From NCBI RefSeq assembly GCF_900115715.1, contig NZ_FOXM01000003.1, positions 332,105-396,104 of the forward strand: a stretch of 64,000 bases of DNA, given 5' to 3'. Below the pieces are notes generated by a model, which ran no database searches, had not been told where the DNA came from, and saw only the letters and a program-made list of their open reading frames with translations. A program made the translations under genes and the position numbers. This DNA comes from Geopseudomonas sagittaria. GTDB taxonomy: Bacteria; Pseudomonadota; Gammaproteobacteria; Pseudomonadales; Pseudomonadaceae. Positions 1-12,609 of this stretch are shown here, in pieces; within the stretch, counting starts at the first letter, position 1, and each line of letters begins with the position of its first letter.

Positions 1-427
1 CAAAGTTGTACTGGCGCATGCACCAGCTGAAAGTGAAGAAGGCGTAGATGAACACCAGCGCCACGCTGATGATCTTGATCTCGGATATCTCGCGACTGAC
101 CTCCTGCACGAAGGGCAGTCCGGCCAGCACCGATACCGCGCGCTCGGTGGAACCCAGCACGGTGAGGATACCGGCGAGGATGATCAGGGTGCTGGAGGCG
201 AAGAACGAGGCGTTGCGCTCCAGATTGCCGATCACGTTGGCGTCGGCGATGCGGTTGTCGCGCATCAGCAGGCGGCGCATCCAGTCCTCGCGATACAGGT
301 GCAGCACGCTGGCCAGACAGGGGGTGTCCTTGCCCTTCCAGATCGCGTAGCGGGTGTAGCCCAACCAGCACAGGACAAACCAGCCGAGCGCGAGCCCATG
401 GGGCAGATACTGTTGGTCGAATGGCAT
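1..427 (-). CDS. DUF599 family membrane protein (C-terminus cut by window edge)
   Basis: Reading the minus strand from the ATG at 427 gives at least 142 codons that run off the left edge. The product begins MPFDQQYLPHGLALGWFVL and has hydrophobic segments at about residues 10-25 and 80-100 and again near the edge, separated by a charged stretch (YREDWMRRLLMRDNRIADANVIGN). That charged stretch followed by a hydrophobic helix is typical of the DUF599 family of inner-membrane proteins, whose function is unknown. An AAGGAG ribosome-binding site lies just upstream of the ATG. The gene was recognised from the nucleotide sequence and its end is outside the window. Assignment to DUF599 is from family memory. 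Confidence 0.75.
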   Translation of the reverse strand, partial: MPFDQQYLPHGLALGWFVLCWLGYTRYAIWKGKDTPCLASVLHLYREDWMRRLLMRDNRIADANVIGNLERNASFFASSTLIILAGILTVLGSTERAVSVLAGLPFVQEVSREISEIKIISVALVFIYAFFTFSWCMRQYNF

Positions 428-551
428 CACAACTCCTTGTAAGGTCCCGGCGATTATAGCCAGGCGCAAACACCGCAACCGCGCCGCGAAGGCGTGCGCT
501 GCGCCAGCCGAGGCCAGCCGCCCAGTGCGGCGGCGACCTCGGACCCTCGCA

Positions 552-1856
552 TCACTCCGGCAAACGCCCCTGCCAGCGGTCATACAGCACAGCCAGCAGC
601 AAGGCCAACGCTACCGGCAGCAGCCAGCCCAGGCTGTGCTCGGCCAGCGGCAGGCGCGCGAGGAAGCCCGGCACCACAGCAGCGAAACCTGCCGCGGCGA
701 GACCATCCGCGACGCCGAATACCAGGGTCATCGCCATCACCGGCACGAACACCCGCGGTGCATGCAGCCACAATCCATCAGCCAGGCTCAGGAGCACCAG
801 CACGATGGCCAGCGGATAGAGACCGACCAGCACCGGCACCGAAATGCTGATCAGCTGGGTCAGCCCCAGATTGGCCACCAGCAGACTGAACAGGCTGACC
901 ACCACCACCACGGTGCGATAGGACAGCGCAAACTGGCTGCTGAAGAACTCGCCACAGGCGGCGATCAGCCCGACCGCCGTGGTCAGGCACGCCAGGGTAA
1001 TCACCAGCGCCAACAGCAGGCTGCCCGGGGTGCCGAAGGTGTATTGCACGTAGGCGGTGAGAATCTGCACGCCGTTCTGCGCCTCGCCGGCGATGCCCTG
1101 GCTGGTGGCACCGAGGCGGAACAGCGCTAGATAGACCAGCGCCAGACCAATGGCCGCAATCAGGGCGGCCATGATCGAATAGCGCGTGACCCGATGCGCC
1201 ATGTCCACGCCATGATCGCGGATGGCGGTGGCGATGACGATGCCGAACACCAGTGCGCCCAGGGTGTCCATGGTCAGATAGCCCTGCAGGAAGCCCTGCA
1301 TCAGCGGCGCAGCCTGATAGTCCGGCGCGACGGTGCCGACCTCCCCGGCCGGCGCGAAGATCGCCGCGCCGCCGAGCACCAGCAGGCCGACGATGAGGAT
1401 CGGGGTGATCAGCTTGCCGACGCGCTCGAGCAGGCGGCCAGGGTTGAGAGCCAGAAACAGCGCCACGGCAAAATACACCACGCTGTACAGCGCCAGCGGC
1501 AGGGGCTGGTTGCCGGCAAAGGGTGCCAGGCCCATTTCAAACGACACCACCGCGGTGCGCGGGGTGGCGAACAGCGGGCCGATGGCCAGATACACCGCGA
1601 CGGCGAACAGCAATCCGGCGCGCCGCCCCAGCGGGGCCGTGAGCTGCGCCATGCCACCACCGACCCGCGCCAGCGCCACCACGGTGAGCAACGGCAGACC
1701 GACGCCGGTAATCAGAAAGCCCAGCGCGGCACTCCACACGGCCTCGCCAGCGGCCATGCCGGCACTCGGCGGGAAGATGATGTTGCCGGCGCCGAGGAAC
1801 AACGCGAAGGTCATGAAGCCGAGGGCCAGTACATCGACGGTTTTCAGATGGTTCAT
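552..1856 (-). CDS. brnQ: Branched-chain amino acid:cation symporter, BrnQ/BraB family
   Basis: This 434-residue inner-membrane carrier of the LIVCS family imports leucine, isoleucine and valine with Na+ or H+. The N-terminus MNHLKTVDVLALGFMTFAL is followed by FLGAGNIIFPPSAG, the family signature, and about twelve hydrophobic segments. The length matches BrnQ/BraB proteins, which are near 437 residues. The open frame continues 27 codons further upstream, but those residues are not hydrophobic and not family-like, so the ATG at 1856 is preferred. Its ribosome-binding site is weak. The gene lies just downstream of sucD on the same strand, separated by a terminator-like hairpin, so it is probably its own unit. 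P. aeruginosa braB is, as I recall, also next to sucD. Confidence 0.93.
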   Translation of the reverse strand: MNHLKTVDVLALGFMTFALFLGAGNIIFPPSAGMAAGEAVWSAALGFLITGVGLPLLTVVALARVGGGMAQLTAPLGRRAGLLFAVAVYLAIGPLFATPRTAVVSFEMGLAPFAGNQPLPLALYSVVYFAVALFLALNPGRLLERVGKLITPILIVGLLVLGGAAIFAPAGEVGTVAPDYQAAPLMQGFLQGYLTMDTLGALVFGIVIATAIRDHGVDMAHRVTRYSIMAALIAAIGLALVYLALFRLGATSQGIAGEAQNGVQILTAYVQYTFGTPGSLLLALVITLACLTTAVGLIAACGEFFSSQFALSYRTVVVVVSLFSLLVANLGLTQLISISVPVLVGLYPLAIVLVLLSLADGLWLHAPRVFVPVMAMTLVFGVADGLAAAGFAAVVPGFLARLPLAEHSLGWLLPVALALLLAVLYDRWQGRLPE

Positions 1857-1902
1857 GCGTACAACCAGAGAGTGGAGTCGGAACCCGGCGAACGCCCGAA
1901 AC

Positions 1903-1932
1903 GAAGAGAGCCACCCGCAGGTGGCCCTCTTC
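1903..1932 (-). terminator. Terminator-like hairpin after sucD
   Basis: Arms at 1903-1915 and 1920-1932 pair over 13 bp around a four-base loop (the single plus-strand A-C mismatch is a G-U pair in minus-strand RNA). It starts 23 bases after the sucD stop codon. The following run is only moderately T-rich, so termination may be partial. Confidence 0.7.
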
Positions 1933-1954
1933 CTCAAGCCAGCTCCACCGGAGC

Positions 1955-2836
1955 TTATTTCATGGACCAGCCAGTCACTTCGGCCAGCGCCTTGCCGATA
2001 TCGGCCAGCGAGCGCACGGTCTTCACCCCGGCATCCTGCAGCGCGGCGAATTTCTCGTCCGCAGTGCCCTTGCCGCCGGAAATGATCGCGCCGGCATGGC
2101 CCATGCGCTTGCCGGGCGGTGCGGTCACGCCGGCGATGTAGGACACCACCGGCTTGCTCACGTTGGCCTTGATGAAGGCCGCCGCCTCTTCCTCGGCACT
2201 GCCGCCGATCTCGCCGATCATCACGATGGCTTCGGTCTGCGGATCCTGTTCGAACAATTTCAGGATATCAATGAAGCTCGAACCCGGGATCGGGTCACCA
2301 CCAATGCCCACGCAGGTGGACTGGCCGAAGCCGGCATCGGTGGTCTGCTTCACCGCCTCGTAGGTCAGGGTGCCGGAACGCGACACGATACCGACCTTGC
2401 CCGGCAGGTGGATGTGGCCGGGCATGATACCGATCTTGCACTCGCCCGGGGTAATCACGCCCGGGCAATTCGGCCCGATCAGGCGCACGCCCAGCTCATC
2501 GCACTTGACCTTGACCTCGAGCATGTCGAGGGTCGGGATGCCCTCGGTGATGCAGATGATCAGCTGGATGCCGCCAAAGGCCGCCTCGAGGATGGAGTCC
2601 TTGCAGAACGGCGCCGGCACGTAGATCACCGACGCGGTGGCACCGGTAGCGGCCACGGCATCCTTGACGGTGTCGAACACCGGCAGACCGAGATGGCTGG
2701 TGCCGCCCTTGCCGGGAGTCACGCCGCCGACCATCTGGGTGCCATATTCCAGGGCCTGCTCAGAATGGAAGGTACCCTGACTGCCGGTGAAGCCCTGGCA
2801 GATGACCTTGGTGTCCTTGTCGATCAGGATGCTCAT
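1955..2836 (-). CDS. sucD: Succinyl-CoA synthetase, alpha subunit
   Basis: This 293-residue subunit works with SucC to interconvert succinyl-CoA and succinate with nucleotide phosphorylation, the substrate-level step of the TCA cycle. The N-terminal CoA-binding Rossmann domain begins [21 protein letters not shown]. The phosphorylated active-site histidine is expected at H247 in the [13 protein letters not shown] motif. The ATG overlaps the sucC stop codon by one base (TAATG), so the two subunits are translationally coupled. The frame stays open far upstream inside sucC, but that is a shadow. The length is normal for the family. Confidence 0.97.
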   Translation of the reverse strand: MSILIDKDTKVICQGFTGSQGTFHSEQALEYGTQMVGGVTPGKGGTSHLGLPVFDTVKDAVAATGATASVIYVPAPFCKDSILEAAFGGIQLIICITEGIPTLDMLEVKVKCDELGVRLIGPNCPGVITPGECKIGIMPGHIHLPGKVGIVSRSGTLTYEAVKQTTDAGFGQSTCVGIGGDPIPGSSFIDILKLFEQDPQTEAIVMIGEIGGSAEEEAAAFIKANVSKPVVSYIAGVTAPPGKRMGHAGAIISGGKGTADEKFAALQDAGVKTVRSLADIGKALAEVTGWSMK

Positions 2837-4002
2837 TACTTGCCCTCCGCGGCCTTGACGACCTGCTGCGCGGCGTCGGTCAGACTGGTTGCCGCGATGA
2901 TGTTCAGACCACTTTCCGCCAGCACGCCGGCACCCAGCTCGGCGTTGTTGCCTTCCAGGCGCACCACCACCGGCACCTGCACGCCGACCTCGCGAACGGC
3001 GCCGATGACGCCTTCGGCGATCATGTCGCAGCGCACGATGCCGCCGAAGATGTTGATCAGCACCGCCTTCACGTTGCTGTCGGAGAGGATGATCTTGAAC
3101 GCCTCGACCACCCGCTCCTTGGTCGCGCCGCCGCCGACGTCGAGGAAGTTGGCCGGCTTGCCACCGTGCAGGTTGACGATGTCCATGGTGCCCATGGCCA
3201 GACCCGCGCCGTTGACCATGCAACCGATGTTGCCGTCCAGCGCCACGTAGTTGAGCTCCCACTTGGCCGCGTGGGCCTCGCGCGGGTCGTCCTGGGAGTG
3301 GTCCTGCATCTCGCGCAGCTTGGGCTGGCGGTACAGGGCGTTGCCGTCGATGTTGAGCTTGGCATCCAGGCAATGCAGGTTGCCGTCGGTCTTGATCACC
3401 AGCGGGTTGACCTCGAGCAGGGCCAGGTCGTAGTCCTGGAACAGCTTGGCCAGGCCGACGAAGATCTGCGCGAACTGCTTGATCTGGTCGCCCTTGAGGC
3501 CGAGCTTGAACGCCAGCTCGCGACCCTGGAACGGCTGGGCGCCGACCAGCGGGTCGATGGTGGTCTTGAGGATCTTCTCGGGAGTCTCGTGGGCGACCTT
3601 CTCGATGTCCACGCCACCCTCGGTGGAGGCCATGAACACGATGCGCCGGGTGGAGCGGTCGACCACCGCGCCCAGATACAGCTCCTTGGCGATATCGGTA
3701 CAGGACTCGACCAGAATCTTGCTGACCGGTTGCCCATTGGCGTCGGTCTGGTAGGTCACCAGACGCTGATCGAGCCACTGTTGGGCAAAGGCCTTGGCTT
3801 CTTCCTTGCTACGAACCAGCTTGACGCCGCCCGCCTTGCCACGACCGCCGGCATGTACCTGGGCCTTGACCACCCAGGCAGTGCCGCCAATCTTGTCGCA
3901 TGCTTCGGCTGCTTCTTTGGGAGTATCGACTGCGTATCCCAGGGATACCGGCAACCCATACTCGGCAAACAACTGCTTACCCTGATATTCGTGAAGATTC
4001 AT
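2836..4002 (-). CDS. sucC: Succinyl-CoA synthetase, beta subunit (ADP-forming)
   Basis: This 388-residue subunit carries the nucleotide-grasp domain (N-terminal half, beginning [19 protein letters not shown]) and the C-terminal ligase/CoA domain with the [13 protein letters not shown] and [10 protein letters not shown] motifs. It partners with SucD in the cytoplasm. It is the fourth suc-operon gene, 226 bases downstream of lpdG. That gap contains two strong hairpins (see 4135-4178 and 4185-4219), which may lower or uncouple sucCD expression from sucAB-lpdG. Confidence 0.97.
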   Translation of the reverse strand: MNLHEYQGKQLFAEYGLPVSLGYAVDTPKEAAEACDKIGGTAWVVKAQVHAGGRGKAGGVKLVRSKEEAKAFAQQWLDQRLVTYQTDANGQPVSKILVESCTDIAKELYLGAVVDRSTRRIVFMASTEGGVDIEKVAHETPEKILKTTIDPLVGAQPFQGRELAFKLGLKGDQIKQFAQIFVGLAKLFQDYDLALLEVNPLVIKTDGNLHCLDAKLNIDGNALYRQPKLREMQDHSQDDPREAHAAKWELNYVALDGNIGCMVNGAGLAMGTMDIVNLHGGKPANFLDVGGGATKERVVEAFKIILSDSNVKAVLINIFGGIVRCDMIAEGVIGAVREVGVQVPVVVRLEGNNAELGAGVLAESGLNIIAATSLTDAAQQVVKAAEGK

Positions 4003-4134
4003 CTTTCCATACCACTTTAGTTGTAAGTATTGGCACCACGGATCTTAATCGGGAAAAGCCTGCAGCGGTAGCCTGTTTGGGCAGCCAGTCAAGTCGAGAT
4101 CGACATCGCGCACCGCCAATGGCCGAAACGACAA

Positions 4135-4178
4135 CGGCCCCGGTCACGGGAAGTCTGAGACTCCCACGACCGGGGCCG
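4135..4178 (-). other. Long hairpin in the lpdG-sucC spacer
   Basis: Perfect 11-bp arms lie at 4135-4145 (CGGCCCCGGTC) and 4168-4178. Inside them, GGG/CCC and AGTC/GACT arms stack further, closing on a three-base loop. On the minus-strand transcript it is followed by TTGTCGTTTC, a poor U-tract. It is therefore more likely a stabilising or processing structure, or a partial terminator, than a full terminator. Confidence 0.7.
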
Positions 4179-4184
4179 CTGGGG

Positions 4185-4219
4185 GCCGTACGGATCAGGC
4201 CAGGCCTCATCCGTACGGC
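4185..4219 (-). other. Second hairpin, directly after the lpdG stop
   Basis: Perfect 11-bp arms at 4185-4195 (GCCGTACGGAT) and 4209-4219 enclose a 13-base loop that is itself self-complementary (AGG/CCT). It starts nine bases after the lpdG stop and precedes the larger hairpin by six bases. The pair looks like a 3'-end protecting or attenuating structure inside the operon. Confidence 0.7.
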
Positions 4220-4228
4220 AGACGCGGA

Positions 4229-6949
<2,721 letters not shown>

Positions 6950-7029
6950 TATCTGCGGTTCCTATTGATTCGGGTTCTTCAAACGTGCGACTGCCGGACG
7001 CGGGGTCCGGCAGCGCACTGGTGAAGGCA

Positions 7030-9861
7030 TTAAACGGTGAAAGCGTCCTGCAGCAGTTTTTCCTGCTGCTCGGCGTGCATCGAGGCGTAGCCACATGCCG
7101 GCGCTGCGGAAGCTTCGCGGCCGGCGTAGGCCAGGCCGAGAGTCTTCTTGTGCGCGCTGATGACGCGACGCATGTGATGCTGGCTGCAGTACCAGGCGCC
7201 CTGGTTCATCGGCTCTTCCTGGCACCAGACCACGTGCTTGAGGTTCTTGTAGGGCGCCATGATCTCGGCCAGCTCTTCCTCCGGGAACGGATAGAGCTGC
7301 TCGATACGCACGATGGCGGTGTCCTCGCGACCCTCGGCACGACGCTTGTCCAGCAGATCGTAGTAGACCTTGCCGCTGCACAGGACCAGACGCTCGACCT
7401 TCTTCGGATCCAGGCTGTCGACATCCGGCAGGACCGGATGGAACGAGCCTTGGGCCAGATCTTCCAGGGTCGAGACGGCCAGCTTGTGACGCAGCAGCGA
7501 CTTCGGCGTCAGGGCCACCAGCGGCTTGCGCAGCGGGCGGATCACCTGGCGGCGCAGCATGTGGTAGACCTGCGCCGGGGTGGTCGGCACACAGACCTGG
7601 ATGTTCTGCTCGGCGCACAGCTGCAGGTAACGCTCCAGACGCGCGGAGGAGTGCTCCGGACCCTGGCCTTCGTAGCCGTGCGGCAGCAGCATGGTCAGGC
7701 CGCACAGACGACCCCACTTGTGCTCGCCGCTGGTGATGAACTGGTCGATCACCACCTGGGCACCGTTGGCGAAGTCGCCGAACTGGGCTTCCCAGATCAC
7801 CAGCGCGTTGGGCGTGGTGGTGGCGTAGCCGTATTCGAAGGCCAGTACCGCTTCTTCGGAAAGGAAGGAGTCGTACAGGTCGAACTTGGGCTGACCTTCA
7901 TACAGGTGCTGCAGCGCGATGTAGCGGCTGGCATCCTTCTGGCTGTGCAGCGCGGCATGACGGTGCGAGAAGGTGCCGCGACCGACGTCCTGACCGGTGA
8001 TGCGCACCGGGTGGCCTTCGACCAGCAGGGTGGCGTAGGCCAGGGTCTCGGCGAAGCCCCAGTTGATCGGCATGGCACCGGCGCCCATGCGGCCGCGATC
8101 CTCGAGGATCTTGGCGACCTGGCGCTGCACCACGAAGCCTTCCGGAATCTGCAGCAGCTTCTGGTTCAGTTCCTGCAGGGTCTTCAGGTCGAAGCTGGTG
8201 TCATGACGCGCGGTCCAGGCATGGCCCAGATACGGACGCCAGTCGACGAACAGTTCCGAGTTCGGCTCCTTGACCAGGCTCTTCACCACGTGCAGGCCAT
8301 TGTCCAGCGCGGTACGGTAATCGTCGACGCGGGCCTGGACCTGTTCGGCACTCAGGGTGCCGGACTGCACCAGCGCATCGGCATACAGTTCGCGGGTGGT
8401 GCGCTGCTTGGCGATCTTCTGGTACATCAGCGGCTGGGTGCCGCTCGGCTCGTCGGCCTCGTTGTGGCCGCGACGGCGGTAGCAGACCAGGTCGATAACC
8501 ACGTCACGCTTGAACTGCATGCGGTAGTCGACGGCCAGCTGGGTCACGAACAGTACAGCTTCCGGGTCATCGCCGTTGACGTGCAGGATCGGCGCCTGAA
8601 TCATCTTCGCCGGATCGGTGCAGTACTCGGTGGAACGCGAGTCTTCGGTGTTGCTGATGGTGAAACCGACCTGGTTGTTGATCACGATGTGGATCGTGCC
8701 ACCGGTCTTGAAGCCGCGAATCTGCGACATCTGGAAGGTTTCCATCACCACGCCCTGACCGGCGAACGCCGCGTCACCGTGGATCGAAACCGGCACCACC
8801 TTCTCACCCGTGGTATCGCCGCGACGGTCCTGACGGGCACGCACGGAGCCCTCGACCACCGGAGAAACGATCTCCAGGTGCGACGGGTTGAACGACATGG
8901 CCAGGTGCACTTCGCCACCCGGGGTCATGACGTTGGAGGAGAAACCCTGGTGGTACTTCACGTCACCGGAGCTGAGGCCTTCGACCTTCTTGCCTTCGAA
9001 CTCGTCGAACAGGTCGCGCGGGTTCTTGCCGAGGGCGTTGACCAGCAGGTTCAGACGGCCGCGGTGGGCCATGCCGATGACGATTTCCTTGGCGCCGTAG
9101 GAGCCGCTGCGCTGGATGATCTCGTCGACCATCGGCACCATGCTCTCGCCACCTTCCAGACCGAAGCGCTTGGTACCCGGGAACTTGGTACCCAGGTACT
9201 TCTCCAGGCCCTCGGCAGCCGTCAGGCGCTCGAGCAGGTGGCTCTTGGCTTCGGTGGAGAACTGCGGACGGCCGCGCACGCTTTCCAGACGCTGCTGGAA
9301 CCACTTGCGCTGTTCGGAATCGACGATGTGGGTGAATTCCGCACCGATGGTGCCGCAGTAGGTCGCCTGCAGGGCATCGCGGATTTCACGCAGGGTCGCT
9401 TCCTGCTTGCCGATGAACAGCTCGCCGGTATGGAAGACGGTATCCAGGTCGGCGTCGGTCAGACCGTAGTGATGGATCGACAGATCGGCCGGCGCCTTGC
9501 GCTCCCACAGACCCAGCGGGTCCAGTTGGGATGCCTGATGGCCACGCATGCGGAAGGCCTGAATCAGACGCAGCACTTCGACCTGCTTCTTCTCATGCTC
9601 GCTGCTCACCGCAGCGGCGGATACCGGCTGGGCGCGACGCTGGTTCTTGGCCAGCAGCACGAAGTGATCGCGGACCGTGGCATGGGAAACGTCGGGGGAC
9701 TGGCTGCCGTCGGCCGGCAACTTCTGGAAGTAGGTGCGCCACTCTTCGGGCACAGCGTTGGGATCGTGCAGGAAGAGCTCGTAGAGTTCTTCGACGTAGG
9801 CAGCGTTTCCACCGGACAGGTGGGCACTGTTCCACATCCGCTGCATTACGCTTTCATGCAT
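7030..9861 (-). CDS. sucA: 2-oxoglutarate dehydrogenase E1 component
   Basis: This 943-residue thiamine-diphosphate enzyme decarboxylates 2-oxoglutarate and loads succinyl onto SucB lipoyl groups. The N-terminal motif (LSGGNAAYVEELYELFLHDP) is the E1o E2-binding region. The central region has the ThDP-binding HGDAAFAGQGVV and HIVINNQVGFTIS motifs, and the C-terminus contains LPHGYEGQGPEHSSARLER. The length is normal for SucA. The ATG at 9861 follows GAGGGTG. It opens the suc operon, separated from sdhB by 256 bases that contain an intrinsic terminator, so it probably has its own promoter as well. Confidence 0.97.
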   Translation of the reverse strand: MHESVMQRMWNSAHLSGGNAAYVEELYELFLHDPNAVPEEWRTYFQKLPADGSQSPDVSHATVRDHFVLLAKNQRRAQPVSAAAVSSEHEKKQVEVLRLIQAFRMRGHQASQLDPLGLWERKAPADLSIHHYGLTDADLDTVFHTGELFIGKQEATLREIRDALQATYCGTIGAEFTHIVDSEQRKWFQQRLESVRGRPQFSTEAKSHLLERLTAAEGLEKYLGTKFPGTKRFGLEGGESMVPMVDEIIQRSGSYGAKEIVIGMAHRGRLNLLVNALGKNPRDLFDEFEGKKVEGLSSGDVKYHQGFSSNVMTPGGEVHLAMSFNPSHLEIVSPVVEGSVRARQDRRGDTTGEKVVPVSIHGDAAFAGQGVVMETFQMSQIRGFKTGGTIHIVINNQVGFTISNTEDSRSTEYCTDPAKMIQAPILHVNGDDPEAVLFVTQLAVDYRMQFKRDVVIDLVCYRRRGHNEADEPSGTQPLMYQKIAKQRTTRELYADALVQSGTLSAEQVQARVDDYRTALDNGLHVVKSLVKEPNSELFVDWRPYLGHAWTARHDTSFDLKTLQELNQKLLQIPEGFVVQRQVAKILEDRGRMGAGAMPINWGFAETLAYATLLVEGHPVRITGQDVGRGTFSHRHAALHSQKDASRYIALQHLYEGQPKFDLYDSFLSEEAVLAFEYGYATTTPNALVIWEAQFGDFANGAQVVIDQFITSGEHKWGRLCGLTMLLPHGYEGQGPEHSSARLERYLQLCAEQNIQVCVPTTPAQVYHMLRRQVIRPLRKPLVALTPKSLLRHKLAVSTLEDLAQGSFHPVLPDVDSLDPKKVERLVLCSGKVYYDLLDKRRAEGREDTAIVRIEQLYPFPEEELAEIMAPYKNLKHVVWCQEEPMNQGAWYCSQHHMRRVISAHKKTLGLAYAGREASAAPACGYASMHAEQQEKLLQDAFTV

Positions 9862-10011
9862 GCTAGGTCACCCTCGGTAAGGGGACACCACCTGGCGTGG
9901 AGACCGCAGGATGGCTCGAAAGTCCAGAGCAGCGACTTCGGTAAAGCCACTACGGATCCCGCAGATGGTCCGGGTTCCAGCCCGGTTGCCCCTGCTGGTC
10001 GTTTTTTGATC

Positions 10012-10038
10012 AAAAAACCGCAGCTTTGTGAGCTACGG
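10012..10038 (-). terminator. Intrinsic terminator between sdhB and sucA
   Basis: On the minus strand the sequence reads CCGTAGCT, a five-base loop, AGCTGCGG and then six T residues. This is an eight-pair stem with one G-U wobble and a proper U-tract, about 80 bases after the sdhB stop. The T run is also half of an 18-bp perfect palindrome, GTTTTTTGATCAAAAAAC, at 10001-10018. Confidence 0.75.
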
Positions 10039-10117
10039 CTGGTTCTGCAGCAGCACGGAGCGGCGGTAACCCACCACCCCGTGCTGACTTGGTTGAATCA
10101 CTGCCAGAGGCAGATCA

Positions 10118-10822
10118 TCAGGTAGCGCTTTGCAGCAGCATGTTACGTACGTGACCGATTGCCTTGGTCGGGTTGAGACCCTTGGGGCAAACGTTCACGC
10201 AGTTCATGATCCCGCGGCAACGGAACACACTGAACGGATCGTCCAGCGAGGCCAGACGCTCTTCGGTCTTGGTGTCACGGCTGTCGGCCAGGAAGCGGTA
10301 GGCCTGCAGCAGGGCAGCCGGACCGAGGAACTTGTCGGGGTTCCACCAGAACGACGGGCAGGAGGTCGAGCAGCAGGCGCACAGGATGCACTCGTACAGA
10401 CCGTCCAGCTTCTCGCGCTGTTCCGGGGATTGCAGACGCTCGATGGCCGGAGCCGGAGTATCGTTCTGCAGATACGGCTGCACCTTCTCGTACTGCTTGT
10501 AGAAGATGCTCATATCGACCACCAGGTCACGAATGACCGGCAGACCAGGCAGCGGACGGACCACCAGCTTGCCGTTCTTCACCACCGCCGACAGCGGGGT
10601 GATGCAGGCCAGGCCGTTCTTGCCGCTGATGTTCATGCCGTCGGAACCGCACACGCCTTCGCGGCAGGAACGACGGTAGGAGAAGGTGACGTCCTGCTCC
10701 TTGATCAGCGCCAGCACGTCCAGCACCATCAGGTCCTTGCCACCGGTGTCGACCTGGAAGTCCTGCATGAACGGAGCAGCGTCTTTCTCCGGGTTATAGC
10801 GATAAACACTCACTTGCAACAT
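10118..10822 (-). CDS. sdhB: Succinate dehydrogenase iron-sulfur subunit
   Basis: This 234-residue subunit passes electrons from SdhA flavin to quinone through three Fe-S clusters. The [2Fe-2S] ligands are C53, C58, D61 and C73 in the SCREGVCGSDG ... LAC region. The aspartate replacing the third cysteine is normal in proteobacterial SdhB. Later CILCACCSTSCP and CVNVCPKG motifs hold the [3Fe-4S] and [4Fe-4S] clusters. The ATG at 10822 sits six bases after AAGGGTGA. A GTG three codons earlier overlaps that site and is less likely. It lies 11 bases after sdhA. Confidence 0.95.
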   Translation of the reverse strand: MLQVSVYRYNPEKDAAPFMQDFQVDTGGKDLMVLDVLALIKEQDVTFSYRRSCREGVCGSDGMNISGKNGLACITPLSAVVKNGKLVVRPLPGLPVIRDLVVDMSIFYKQYEKVQPYLQNDTPAPAIERLQSPEQREKLDGLYECILCACCSTSCPSFWWNPDKFLGPAALLQAYRFLADSRDTKTEERLASLDDPFSVFRCRGIMNCVNVCPKGLNPTKAIGHVRNMLLQSAT

Positions 10823-10833
10823 GGCGGTCACCC

Positions 10834-12606
10834 TTAATAAGTACGAACCTTGGGTTCAAAGGCCGGAACGGTCTTCGGCGAGAAGTTGACACCACGCTTG
10901 GTCACGCGCTTCTCACCCGGGAAGTACAGGGAGTGGCACAGCCAGTTCTCGTCGTCGCGATCCTCGAAGTCTTCGCGGGCATGCGCGCCGCGGGACTCTT
11001 TGCGAGCCTCGGCAGCGATCGCCGTGGCTTCGGCCACTTCGAGGAGGTTTTGCAGTTCCAGCGCTTCGGTACGCGCAGTGTTGAAAGCCTGGCTCTTGTC
11101 CGCGATCTTGACGTTCGCGATGCGCTCACGCAGGTCGGCCAGTTGGGCAATACCCTTCTGCATGTATTCGCCGGTACGGAATACACCGAAGTAGTTCTGC
11201 ATGCAGTTTTGCAGCTCTTTACGCAGCGGAGCCACGTCTTCGCCAGTGGTGCGCTCGTTGACGCCGGACAGGCGCTTGAGCGAAGCCTCGAGGTCGGACT
11301 CGGTGGCACCACGGTGCTCGATGCCTTCCTTGAGGGCTTTTTCCAGGTGCAGACCCGCGGCACGACCGAACACCACCAGGTCGAGCAGCGAGTTGCCGCC
11401 CAGACGGTTGGCGCCGTGTACGGATACGCAGGCTACTTCACCTACGGCGAACAGACCGTCGATGATCTTGTCGTTGCCGTTGGCGTCCTGGGTGATGGCC
11501 TGGCCATGGATGTTGGTGGCTACGCCGCCCATCATGTAGTGGCAGGTCGGCACGACCGGAACCGGAGCAGTCACCGGATCGACGTGAGCGAAGGTCTTGG
11601 ACAGTTCGCAGATGCCCGGCAGGCGGCTGTGCAGCACTTCCTCGCCGAGGTGATCGAGCTTCAGCAGCACGTGATCGCCATCCGGACCACAGCCGTTACC
11701 GGCGATGATTTCCTTGACCATGGAGCGGGCGACCACGTCGCGACCGGCCAGGTCCTTGGCGTTCGGCGCGTAACGCTCCATGAAGCGCTCGCCGTGCTTG
11801 TTGATCAGGTAGCCACCCTCGCCGCGGCAACCTTCGGTCACCAGCACGCCAGCACCGGCGATGCCGGTCGGGTGGAACTGCCACATTTCGATGTCCTGCA
11901 CCGGCACGCCGGCACGCAGGGCCATGCCCACGCCGTCACCGGTGTTGATCAGGGCGTTGGTGGTGGACGCGTAGATGCGGCCGGCACCGCCGGTGGCCAG
12001 CACGGTGGCCTTGGCGCGGATATAAGCCGTCTCGCCAGTCTCGATGCAGATGGCGATGATGCCGACGATGGCGCCGTCCTGGTTCTTCACCAGATCGACC
12101 GCGAACCACTCGTTGAGGAAGGTGGTGCCGTTCTTCAGGTTGGCCTGGTACAGGGTGTGCAGCAGGGCATGACCGGTACGGTCGGCTGCGGCACAGGTAC
12201 GTGCGGCCTGGGTCGGGTTATCCGGTCCCTTGGACTGACCGCCGAACGGACGCTGATAGATGCGACCCTGTTCGGTACGGGAGAACGGCAGCCCCATGTG
12301 CTCGAGTTCGAACACGGCCTCCGGGCCAACGGAGCACATGTATTCGATCGCGTCCTGGTCACCGATGTAGTCGGAACCCTTGACGGTGTCGTACATGTGC
12401 CAGCGCCAATCGTCGTTCGGGTCGGCCGATGCGATGGCGCAGGTGATGCCGCCCTGGGCGGATACGGTGTGCGAGCGGGTCGGGAAGACCTTGGTTACCA
12501 CGGCAGTCTTGTGTCCCGACTGGGACAGCTGCAGCGCGGCGCGCATGCCGGCACCGCCACCACCGATGATGATGGCGTCGAAGGAAAGAGTAGGAATGTT
12601 AGCCAT
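10834..12606 (-). CDS. sdhA: Succinate dehydrogenase flavoprotein subunit
   Basis: This 590-residue catalytic subunit oxidises succinate to fumarate on the cytoplasmic face of the membrane. It shows the FAD-binding [15 protein letters not shown] motif, H46 in [10 protein letters not shown] as the expected covalent FAD attachment site, and the [15 protein letters not shown] and C-terminal [16 protein letters not shown] motifs. The length equals family norms. It follows sdhD by three bases in the sdhCDAB operon. Confidence 0.98.
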   Translation of the reverse strand: MANIPTLSFDAIIIGGGGAGMRAALQLSQSGHKTAVVTKVFPTRSHTVSAQGGITCAIASADPNDDWRWHMYDTVKGSDYIGDQDAIEYMCSVGPEAVFELEHMGLPFSRTEQGRIYQRPFGGQSKGPDNPTQAARTCAAADRTGHALLHTLYQANLKNGTTFLNEWFAVDLVKNQDGAIVGIIAICIETGETAYIRAKATVLATGGAGRIYASTTNALINTGDGVGMALRAGVPVQDIEMWQFHPTGIAGAGVLVTEGCRGEGGYLINKHGERFMERYAPNAKDLAGRDVVARSMVKEIIAGNGCGPDGDHVLLKLDHLGEEVLHSRLPGICELSKTFAHVDPVTAPVPVVPTCHYMMGGVATNIHGQAITQDANGNDKIIDGLFAVGEVACVSVHGANRLGGNSLLDLVVFGRAAGLHLEKALKEGIEHRGATESDLEASLKRLSGVNERTTGEDVAPLRKELQNCMQNYFGVFRTGEYMQKGIAQLADLRERIANVKIADKSQAFNTARTEALELQNLLEVAEATAIAAEARKESRGAHAREDFEDRDDENWLCHSLYFPGEKRVTKRGVNFSPKTVPAFEPKVRTY

Positions 12607-12609
12607 GGA

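Noticed and set aside
1955..3778. 607-codon frame suggesting a fusion of sucC-region sequence to sucD
   Set aside because: Only the last 293 codons are SucD. The upstream part is a wrong-frame reading of sucC, which is intact in its own frame.
6985..10125. 1046-codon open frame on the plus strand antisense to sucA
   Set aside because: It mirrors the sucA reading frame in very GC-rich DNA. The translation is rich in His, Gln, Arg and Ala with no recognisable domain, and sucA on the other strand is unambiguous.
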